A DNA stretch of 64,000 nt. Origin: Flavilitoribacter nigricans DSM 23189 = NBRC 102662 (GTDB lineage Bacteria > Bacteroidota > Bacteroidia > Chitinophagales > Saprospiraceae). The stretch covers positions 157,735 to 221,734 of the forward strand of contig NZ_PDUD01000029.1 of assembly GCF_002646595.1 (NCBI RefSeq), given 5' to 3'. The notes below the pieces were generated by a model that made no database searches, was not told the DNA's origin, and saw only the letters and a list, made by a program, of their open reading frames with translations. Shown one piece after another: positions 1-6,581 of the stretch. Numbering within the stretch: the stretch's first letter is position 1; the number at the start of each line of letters is the position of its first letter. A program made the translations under genes and the position numbers.

Positions 1-74
1 ACAGTTGTCTGGTGTGCACCGTTCACGCCCACGACAATAAGACCGGCAAGCAACTGGCTAAATTTAAATTGTAA
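1..74 (+). CDS. [NiFe]-hydrogenase large subunit, C-terminal tail (partial)
   Basis: The frame starting at base 3 reads SCLVCTVH followed by 15 more residues and a TAA at 72-74. The last two bases of the preceding codon (AC) would fit Asp. The CxxCxxH pattern at the extreme C-terminus is the second nickel-binding motif of [NiFe]-hydrogenase large subunits, normally D-P-C-x-x-C-x-x-H. The residues after His are the extension that a maturation endopeptidase removes once nickel is inserted. Here Ser replaces the usual Pro. A maturation protease gene and the hyp genes lie directly downstream, which strongly supports the call. The rest of the gene lies outside the window, so the hydrogenase group cannot be fixed. 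Confidence 0.8.
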   Translation, partial: SCLVCTVHAHDNKTGKQLAKFKL

Positions 75-187
75 TAACCACTCTTCTCCTATCAGGTATG
101 CGGGGTGCGGAATGCGGGCAATTTCTGCCGTTATTGCGCATCCCGCTGCTTATTGAGGATACGGAGAGCCTGGAAATTTGGAATCAG

Positions 188-254
188 GACGGTGCGCTGC
201 ACCTGGAAATATCGGTCCTGTCCTATTCTGTAGCTATGACGGTGCGCTGCACCT
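188..254. repeat. 17-bp direct repeat, each copy an imperfect palindrome
   Basis: The 17-mer GACGGTGCGCTGCACCT occurs at 188-204 and again at 238-254, exactly 50 bp apart. Each copy holds a GGTGC-GCT-GCACC dyad. The pair lies in the 262-bp gap between the hydrogenase large subunit and the protease gene. It could be a regulator site or RNA processing hairpins; nothing in the sequence decides which. Confidence 0.6.
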
Positions 255-336
255 ATTATCACTAATGGTTTGTTGGCATAAACACTTATAACTCCCCCGG
301 TTCATTTTTCTTCCGTAAATTGAGCGATCATAAACT

Positions 337-831
337 ATGGATATCAGCATCGATAAAATGGTAAAAAAAACGGCGGTACTCGGTTTCGGCAATCCCGTCC
401 GGGCCGACGACGGCGTAGGCATCTACGTGATCGAACAGCTACAGGCGGCCATGCCGCCGGACGAGTCCGTCAGTGTATTCGATATGGGGACTTCGGCCTT
501 TGAAGTGCTTTTTCAGTTGCGGGGTCACGACCGGATCATTCTGGTGGACGCCGTGATCAATTCCGAAGAAGCAGTCGGCAGTGTATTCAAACTGCCGGCC
601 TCGGAAGTAGAAGGCAAGATCGAAGACGACCCGCTCGTCTTTTTGCACGGCCTGAAATGGCACCAGGCGCTTTCCTACGCCCGGAAAATGCTCGGCGCAG
701 ATTACCCCGAAGAGATCGATGTTTATCTCATTGCCATTGAAAATACCAGCTTCAACGTCGGTATGGGTGAGGCCGCAAAACAGGGTGGTGACCGGGTAGT
801 TCAGCTTCTGCTGGACGAATTCAGCGGCTAG
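337..831 (+). CDS. Hydrogenase maturation endopeptidase (HybD/HupD/HycI family)
   Basis: This 164-aa cytoplasmic aspartic-type endopeptidase would cleave the C-terminal extension of the hydrogenase large subunit after nickel loading. The family's opening GFGNPVRADDGVG motif is present at residues 16-28. By alignment with E. coli HybD (E16, D62, H93), the nickel-sensing ligands would be D25, D71 (ILVDAV) and H109 (KWHQAL). Family proteins usually begin just before the GxGN motif, so the ATG at 358 (157 aa) is an equally good start. The gene lies 262 bp behind the large-subunit stop and precedes the accessory genes. Its substrate is most likely the protein whose tail ends at base 74. Confidence 0.88.
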   Translation: MDISIDKMVKKTAVLGFGNPVRADDGVGIYVIEQLQAAMPPDESVSVFDMGTSAFEVLFQLRGHDRIILVDAVINSEEAVGSVFKLPASEVEGKIEDDPLVFLHGLKWHQALSYARKMLGADYPEEIDVYLIAIENTSFNVGMGEAAKQGGDRVVQLLLDEFSG

Positions 832-919
832 CCGGACTCTCTGGCTACGATCAGTACTAACGTGAAACTGGTTTCGGATACTCTCCAACCACTTACGTCG
901 GTTAAAAAACGAATGCGAT

Positions 920-1288
920 ATGTTTATACCACCGAAGAAATACATCGATGAGCTCCAGGCACAGCCGCAAGCCGCCAGTCAGGTACGCCTGCGGGCGGCT
1001 CATCTACTGATCGACCGGGAGACGGCCGCCGTCGTATTCGGTGAGGCCGGCAATGCCTACCTCGTCTATTATCCCGACCGGCATACGCTTTTGCTGGCTG
1101 CGGGCGATGACGAAATGTTTAAGGACCTGCACAAAGCCAAAAAACACCTGCTGAAATCCCGGAGTGCCGCCGGGGACCGTTCGGTGGCCCTGCACGAGAT
1201 CCTGATCGACCATCAGATCGACGACCGGGATCGCGACCTGGTTTACGAATTCCAGGCCGGACTGGGTATACTCCGGGTACAACTTTAA
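920..1288 (+). CDS. Unknown 122-aa protein of the hydrogenase accessory operon
   Basis: I do not recognise this family. The protein is soluble-looking, with no signal peptide, membrane segment, cysteine or metal motif. It is rich in charged residues, and the middle (DDEMFKDLHKAKKHLLKSR) looks like an amphipathic helix. It lies 88 bp after the protease gene and 56 bp before the TPR gene, on the same strand. The codon bias resembles its neighbours and the reading frame is intact, so it is very probably a real gene. Position suggests a part in hydrogenase assembly or a small scaffold, but that is inference only. Confidence 0.6.
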   Translation: MFIPPKKYIDELQAQPQAASQVRLRAAHLLIDRETAAVVFGEAGNAYLVYYPDRHTLLLAAGDDEMFKDLHKAKKHLLKSRSAAGDRSVALHEILIDHQIDDRDRDLVYEFQAGLGILRVQL

Positions 1289-1344
1289 ACCTTCGCCCTA
1301 TTCTATTTCGGAAATAAATCCACCCCGCTCAAAGCAAGCACAGC

Positions 1345-2871
1345 ATGTTAGATATTTTCGCTTCTGATAACACGATAGAACTGGTCCGGGAGATCATCGC
1401 TTCCGAAGAGCGCCTGGATGAACTGGTTAGTGTACACCACTCGCTAGAAAGCGCACCAACCGACCGTGCGGATAGTCTGGTCGTAGATGCCCGTGGGATC
1501 AGTCAGCCGATCGACTGGGCCAATCTGGCTCCCCCCTATCTGTTGCCGCAGGGCATTCCCCTCTCCCCGGCTACCCTGTTGGGACTTATTTTCAGCAAGC
1601 TGGATAATGGGGAAAAGGCATGGCATTACCTGAAAACGCACCCTTCACTGATCTTCGAGACCGGGCTGGCCAGCCGCCTGCAGTACGGCTATGAGATCGA
1701 TCTCTCCGAGCTCACCGATCTGAAGGATACAGCCGATCCGGTCACACCATTTGAACAATACCGGAGAATCCATAACATAGCCATCGTCGGGCACTACGGT
1801 TACCTGCAATCCGGCATTCAGATAGAAACGCTAAAAGCATACTACCAACAGGCGCTCGCCGACGCTCCCAATGCCGCATACCGGGCCTATTCGCTCCAGC
1901 ACTACGCCGGTTTCTTGCTGGACGGGGAAGATGCCAGATCCGCAGAAGCGCTCCTGCTCGAACAACTGGAGCAGGACCTTCCAGAGGCCGCCCGGATCAG
2001 TCTGAAAAGGATGCTGACGGATGCCTGGATGAAACAACTCACCGTACCTTACGATCAGGATCTGCTGCACCGGCTCAAACAAACCCTCTGGGAAGTCCTC
2101 CAATACAATGAACAACACGACCGCCGGGCGGAAACCGGCCTGCTGCTGATCGACGCCGCTCATATTGCCAATATTTCCGAAAGTTTCTCCGAAGCGCTGG
2201 GCTATATCAGCCGGGCCATCGGCATTTTTGAATCCGAAGAGCTGGAAGAACTGGCCGGACAGGCCCATCTCCGAAAAGGCACCCTGCTTTATACCTGGGC
2301 GCAACAGGGTAATCCGCAGTTTTACAAGCCGGCCATCGAGAGTTACCAGCAGGCTTTGAAGGTGTTCCGGCAGGAGGAAACGCCCGACGTATTCGCCGAT
2401 ATTCACCACAATCTGGCCGTACTCTATTCGGAAATGCCGGCCGACAGTAAGAAGAAAGGGATCTGGGCCGGAGTTGCTTCCGCTTCTTTTCAGGAAGCGC
2501 TACAGTATTACACCAAAGATTTCTTCCCTTACGAATACGGAATGATCTGTAACAACTACGGCAATGCACTCACCAAATTTCCACAGGCTATCCATTCCGA
2601 CAATTACGAAAAAGCCCTTTTTTACTACCAGGAAGCGCTACAGGTGCGCACGGCGGCTTATCCTTACGAAAGAGCGATCACTCTGCTCAACTACCTGGAA
2701 GCCAGCTGGAAAGTAAGTAACGATACCGACGATTTCAACGAAAAGCGTTTTCGGGATATGGTGGCCAAGGCGCAGGAAGTAAAACAACTGGTCGGAGAAG
2801 CCGATATGATCCGGGAAGCCGACAAACACCTCGAACTTCTGGAACAATTGAAAACCGCAGCGGTAAAATAA
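1345..2871 (+). CDS. TPR-repeat protein of the hydrogenase operon
   Basis: This 508-aa helical-repeat protein has no signal peptide. TPR-like helix pairs are clearest in the C-terminal half: around residues 265-300 (SFSEALGYISRAIGIF), 325-365 (YKPAIESYQQALKVF), 380-410 (FQEALQYYTKDFFPY) and 420-455 (YEKALFYYQEALQVR). TPR proteins act as protein-protein scaffolds, and here the partners are probably hydrogenase subunits or Hyp proteins. From memory, TPR and NHL proteins accompany high-affinity group 1h/5 hydrogenase operons; this locus has both. The stop is only 6 bp before hypA, so the two are co-transcribed. Confidence 0.75.
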   Translation: MLDIFASDNTIELVREIIASEERLDELVSVHHSLESAPTDRADSLVVDARGISQPIDWANLAPPYLLPQGIPLSPATLLGLIFSKLDNGEKAWHYLKTHPSLIFETGLASRLQYGYEIDLSELTDLKDTADPVTPFEQYRRIHNIAIVGHYGYLQSGIQIETLKAYYQQALADAPNAAYRAYSLQHYAGFLLDGEDARSAEALLLEQLEQDLPEAARISLKRMLTDAWMKQLTVPYDQDLLHRLKQTLWEVLQYNEQHDRRAETGLLLIDAAHIANISESFSEALGYISRAIGIFESEELEELAGQAHLRKGTLLYTWAQQGNPQFYKPAIESYQQALKVFRQEETPDVFADIHHNLAVLYSEMPADSKKKGIWAGVASASFQEALQYYTKDFFPYEYGMICNNYGNALTKFPQAIHSDNYEKALFYYQEALQVRTAAYPYERAITLLNYLEASWKVSNDTDDFNEKRFRDMVAKAQEVKQLVGEADMIREADKHLELLEQLKTAAVK

Positions 2872-2877
2872 GGCAGC

Positions 2878-3246
2878 ATGCACGAAATATCTCTCGTCCG
2901 ATCTATTTTCAATACCCTGGAGGCGGAGTTCTCGGCGGAAGAACTCGGTAGGCTCAATACCATTGAACTGCAGGTCGGCCTGCTATCCAACGTAGAACCG
3001 GTGCTGATGCAAAACGCCTTTGAGGCCGTGACCACCGCCGAAAATAAATTCCGGGAAGTATCGCTCCGGGTGAATACCGTCCCCATTGAGATCCACTGTG
3101 CGGATTGTGGGGTCAATTCTACGATCAGCGACTACAAATTCGTCTGTGCCTCCTGCGGTCGTCCCAACAACAATGTGGTAAAAGGCATGGAATTACTTAT
3201 TCACCGGGTTCATTTTGACGAAGAGGCGGGCGCTCCGCTGACCTGA
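2878..3246 (+). CDS. hypA: Hydrogenase nickel-incorporation protein HypA
   Basis: HypA delivers Ni2+ to the hydrogenase large subunit together with HypB. The 122-aa protein starts with Met-His-Glu, the N-terminal nickel site. It has the structural zinc site as two CxxC pairs separated by 12 residues (CADC...CASC), as in E. coli HypA. It follows the TPR gene by 6 bp. Its last 37 bp overlap the end of the convergent cytochrome gene on the other strand. The rest of the hyp set resumes only at hypB, 2.6 kb further on. Confidence 0.95.
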   Translation: MHEISLVRSIFNTLEAEFSAEELGRLNTIELQVGLLSNVEPVLMQNAFEAVTTAENKFREVSLRVNTVPIEIHCADCGVNSTISDYKFVCASCGRPNNNVVKGMELLIHRVHFDEEAGAPLT

Positions 3247-4307
3247 GCGGGGTTCTCCAGTTCCAGGCTTTTTATCCAGTCACTGATCAATGCTACTCCT
3301 TCCTCGTGCACCATTCTGCGGCCCAGTTCGGGCATCATTGCTCCCGGATCTGTTGAGCGCATCCGGTACACCATGATGGATGCTTCGGGATCTCCCGGTA
3401 CAATAGAATAGGTATTGCCTCCCGTTCCGGCTCCGGCCGATACCGTCGGCTTGAAGATGCCCAGGGAACGATCCAGTTTGGCCCCGGCCGTCAGAGTGAG
3501 GCCAGAGGTATTGGCGGCACCTTCCGGGTGGTGGCAGTGGCCGCAGTTCACATCCAGATAAGCCAGAGCTCTTTCCTGCAGATCGCCGCCTCCCGGCTGA
3601 TCCCAGGCCGCCAGCACGGGGTGTTCCGCTTCCGGGACATAGCCGCTGAGATACCCCACTTCGGTCCATTTGACCAACTGGTTTTTCGCACCGTCCGCAT
3701 AAGCGAAATCCCGGTTCAGGTTCGCTACCTTGGGGCCGATGGGCACCAGTTCCTCCGCTCTGGCGTGGCAGTTCTTGCACTGGTTCTTATTTGGAATGAT
3801 GTAGTTGACTTGTTGGGCCTTTCCCTGTTTGTTCACCCACGCTACTTCTTTAATATCGCCGGTCACTTTCAGGTAAGCCTCCGTCTGGGCGTCATCCCAG
3901 ATGTAGCCGAGGGCTTCCCAATTCTCGCCGCGATGGATTAGCAGTCGGGTTTCCAGGATCCGTCGCCCCTTTGCCGCTGCGGTCTCATCGTTCTCGTAGT
4001 AAAAATTCTTGATCAGCACGGTGCCTTCCGGAAAGTCCAACACGCCCGCCCCGGTGTAGCGGGCACTTTTTCCCGGAGGCATCCAGACGAAACGGGCCTT
4101 ATGGGCGTAATCCGAGAACAGTGGGGTGTTCAGATCGTAGGGCAGTACGCCGGCACTGGGCTGCAGATCCGCTGGGTTTCCCGCGAAGAATCCGTACGCA
4201 GACAGCTTTTCGGGAGGCGTTTGCGGGACGTTTACCGATTGACTGCCGCAGCCGGCACCCAGCATTCCCAGGATGATCAGGATCAAGGATGTCTTGTTCT
4301 TTTTCAT
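3210..4307 (-). CDS. SO2930-family dihaem c-type cytochrome lipoprotein
   Basis: This 365-aa periplasmic or outer-membrane-anchored cytochrome has two CxxCH haem sites: CKNCH near residue 180 and CGHCH near residue 255. The N-terminus is a lipoprotein-like signal (MKKNK, a hydrophobic stretch, then GAGC), so I start at the ATG at 4307 rather than further upstream. The family matches the TIGR03806-type proteins, which occur next to the beta-helix family encoded just upstream on this strand (37-bp gap). Its role in electron transfer is unproven. It converges on hypA and overlaps it by 37 bp. Confidence 0.85.
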   Translation of the reverse strand: MKKNKTSLILIILGMLGAGCGSQSVNVPQTPPEKLSAYGFFAGNPADLQPSAGVLPYDLNTPLFSDYAHKARFVWMPPGKSARYTGAGVLDFPEGTVLIKNFYYENDETAAAKGRRILETRLLIHRGENWEALGYIWDDAQTEAYLKVTGDIKEVAWVNKQGKAQQVNYIIPNKNQCKNCHARAEELVPIGPKVANLNRDFAYADGAKNQLVKWTEVGYLSGYVPEAEHPVLAAWDQPGGGDLQERALAYLDVNCGHCHHPEGAANTSGLTLTAGAKLDRSLGIFKPTVSAGAGTGGNTYSIVPGDPEASIMVYRMRSTDPGAMMPELGRRMVHEEGVALISDWIKSLELENPAQVSGAPASSSK

Positions 4308-4344
4308 TTTTTCTATCATTACACCATGTACAGCTTTTCCCAAA

Positions 4345-5601
4345 TTACTCCTGCGCCAGCCACTCATCGTGGGCACTCGTATCGAAATCTTCCAGTTCGC
4401 AATCGAAAAGGCTCATATCGTTATTCATATTTCCGGCGATCGCTTCGGGTTCGGCACCAAGCCCGGCATTGAGATTGACGAAGCGGACCTCGCCGTTATT
4501 ACGAATGCAATAGCCGGCCGGCCGACCGGTCTCATCCGTTTCCGTGGGTTTAAAGATACCGTCCGTAACGATGTCCACCGACTGGCCGCCCAGTACCGCC
4601 GTGAGCAGTTTACCGTAATCCGTGGTATTGTCCGGCGGTCCGGCGTTGCCCGAGATCTCATTATCGTGAATATGAATATTGCTGCAGAAGGGATCGTAGG
4701 CTTCCGATTCGTAGGGCAGGCCGGTGAATAACCAGCTGTTTACCGCAATACCCAGGGTTTTGTGGTTCCTGATGACGTTGTCGTGCATTTCAATATTGGA
4801 GTGCGCCATGATGATCATCCCGGAACCGGGAGGAATGGAGCTGACCACCATGCCCTCGGGAGCAAAATTCTCCCCGTTGTTGTCCTCCATGGTGTTGTTG
4901 TAAAACTTGATCTTATCGCCGTTAGCCTGGGGCAGGTCGGGCATATCGAAGATGAGCATTCCGCCGGCATTGTTTTTGGCCAGGTTGTTGTAGACCTCAC
5001 CGGTGATGGTATTTTCGATCTCCAGTCCGGCTACGTTGTTGTGTACGTAGTTGTCGCGCACCACCACATTCCGGGACTGCCCCACGTAGATACCGGCATC
5101 CATGGCGTAGGAAACTTCACATTTTTCCATCAACACATTGGTGCTGCTCACCGGATAGAGACCGTAGGCCCCGTTGGACGCGCTTTTACCGCCGGTCCAG
5201 CTGGCTTCCAGGTCGCGCATGATCACATTTTCGCATCCCTGCACCTTGATGGCGTCCCCTTTCGAATCGTGGACGCTAAAGCCCTCCAAGGTCACCTCTT
5301 TTACATTTTTGATCAACATACCCTGGGCTCCTTCGATCTGCCCCTTAAAGGACAAGACCGTTTTCCCTTTTCCGGCACCTTTGATCGTAATCCCGGACAG
5401 ATCGGCCAGGGAAAGCTCTCGCTGAAAATCAAATTTGCCCTCCGGGAGCAGGATCTCTTCGCCGTCCTGGGCGTTGATGAGCCGTTCCTGCAGATCGGTA
5501 ACCAGGGTTGCTGCGTCCATTACTGCTGTACCCTGCGGTTCATCACCACAGGCGGTCCAGCTTACCGCTGTAACGAGAAGGAAAAATAGATGCCGTTTCA
5601 T
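4345..5601 (-). CDS. Parallel beta-helix repeat lipoprotein, partner of the dihaem cytochrome
   Basis: This 418-aa exported protein has a short signal ending in WTAC, so it is probably lipidated. Residues ~60-330 hold right-handed parallel beta-helix rungs, with repeated patterns such as NVVVRDNYVHNN, IKFYNNTMEDNN and NIHIHDNEISGN. It resembles the TIGR03805 beta_helix_1 family, members of which are typically encoded beside a TIGR03806/SO2930-type cytochrome. That arrangement is present here, with this gene first and the cytochrome 37 bp later. Beta-helix proteins often bind or cleave polysaccharide, but no catalytic set can be assigned. The gene diverges from hypB across a 255-bp AT-rich gap. 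Confidence 0.82.
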   Translation of the reverse strand: MKRHLFFLLVTAVSWTACGDEPQGTAVMDAATLVTDLQERLINAQDGEEILLPEGKFDFQRELSLADLSGITIKGAGKGKTVLSFKGQIEGAQGMLIKNVKEVTLEGFSVHDSKGDAIKVQGCENVIMRDLEASWTGGKSASNGAYGLYPVSSTNVLMEKCEVSYAMDAGIYVGQSRNVVVRDNYVHNNVAGLEIENTITGEVYNNLAKNNAGGMLIFDMPDLPQANGDKIKFYNNTMEDNNGENFAPEGMVVSSIPPGSGMIIMAHSNIEMHDNVIRNHKTLGIAVNSWLFTGLPYESEAYDPFCSNIHIHDNEISGNAGPPDNTTDYGKLLTAVLGGQSVDIVTDGIFKPTETDETGRPAGYCIRNNGEVRFVNLNAGLGAEPEAIAGNMNNDMSLFDCELEDFDTSAHDEWLAQE

Positions 5602-5699
5602 AATTTTTTAGTTTTAGGTGGTCCGACGAATATACTGCTAATCTGGGCTTGTGTGGGTAAGAGACCGTTTTAAAATCATTCCACAATGGCCATTTATAG

Positions 5700-5741
5700 A
5701 ATTAGAAATTATTTTCTAATTATTAGAATTATTTTTCTAAT
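5700..5741. promoter_or_regulatory. Tandem 21-bp dyad pair, candidate operator between beta-helix gene and hypB
   Basis: Two dyads lie back to back. AATTAGAAA-N4-TTTCTAATT spans 5700-5721. ATTAGAA-N6-TTCTAAT spans 5722-5741. The 21-bp blocks 5700-5720 and 5721-5741 match at 17 of 21 positions, and the dyad centres are 21 bp apart, close to two helical turns. The site lies in the divergent gap, 99 bp from the beta-helix start and about 115 bp from hypB. The geometry suits two adjacent repressor or activator dimers; the regulator is unknown. Confidence 0.6.
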
Positions 5742-5856
5742 TCAATCAGGGGACTTAACTTACGCACCACCGGAAGCAAGACACACAATAAGGCCGGGCT
5801 TTTTCTAAAAAAGAGTAAATTTAGTGGAATCCTTAATCAACAAGTTCTCTAACCAT

Positions 5857-6579
5857 ATGGATCAAGTACAGAAGTCCAGCAAAGCCGCCAGAGGCACCGT
5901 CACCTGTGACAATTCTACCATGCACCTGCTCAAGGCCAATGATTTCGTTGCGGAAAGCATTCGCAAACAGATGGCCTCCCAGAATACCCTGATGATCAAT
6001 ATAACCTCTTCGGCCGGAAGCGGTAAAACCACACTCCTACAGGAGACCGCCCGCCGTATCGGGGATAAAATAAACATGAAAATACTGGTTGGCGACCTGG
6101 AAACCGAACGCGATGCCGATCGCCTACGGGATGTGGGTGTAGACGCCCTGCAAATCGTTACGGGCGGCATCTGTCACCTGGAAGCCCAGATGGTCTGGCA
6201 GGCTATGGAAAACCTCGACCTGGATGGTGTGGACCTCCTGATCGTGGAAAATGTCGGCAATCTGGTCTGCCCCGCTTCTTTTGACCTCGGCGAGGACTAC
6301 CGGGTAACTTTGATAGCCACGACGGAGGGAGATGATAAACCCAAAAAGTATCCCCGTATGTTCCTCACCAGCGAACTGATGCTGGTCTCCAAAGTGGATC
6401 TCCTACCCTATCTGCCCTTCTCCGTAGACGCAGTAGTCGCGGATGCCCGCGACGTCAATCCGAACATCGATGTACTGGAGATCTCCAGCACGGCAAATGT
6501 CGGCATCGACGAGTGGTGCGACTGGTTGCTGGAAAGAGTGGAGGAGAAAAAGGGCGTTGCTACCGCAGCAAAGGTCTAG
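5857..6579 (+). CDS. hypB: Hydrogenase nickel-incorporation GTPase HypB
   Basis: HypB is the GTPase that drives nickel transfer to the hydrogenase large subunit with HypA. Numbering from the ATG at 5857 (240 aa), the P-loop GSGKTT is at 54-59. The metal-dependent dimer site is C106-H107 (GGICHLEAQM) plus C138 (NLVCPA), with the same 32-residue spacing as E. coli C166/H167/C198. There is no His-rich stretch and no N-terminal CxxCGC high-affinity site, so nickel storage must be handled elsewhere. A GTG at 5824 would add 11 residues. A weak -7-like TAAATTTA at 5816-5823 favours the ATG. The stop is 2 bp before the proposed hypF start. Confidence 0.95.
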   Translation: MDQVQKSSKAARGTVTCDNSTMHLLKANDFVAESIRKQMASQNTLMINITSSAGSGKTTLLQETARRIGDKINMKILVGDLETERDADRLRDVGVDALQIVTGGICHLEAQMVWQAMENLDLDGVDLLIVENVGNLVCPASFDLGEDYRVTLIATTEGDDKPKKYPRMFLTSELMLVSKVDLLPYLPFSVDAVVADARDVNPNIDVLEISSTANVGIDEWCDWLLERVEEKKGVATAAKV

Positions 6580-6581
6580 TC

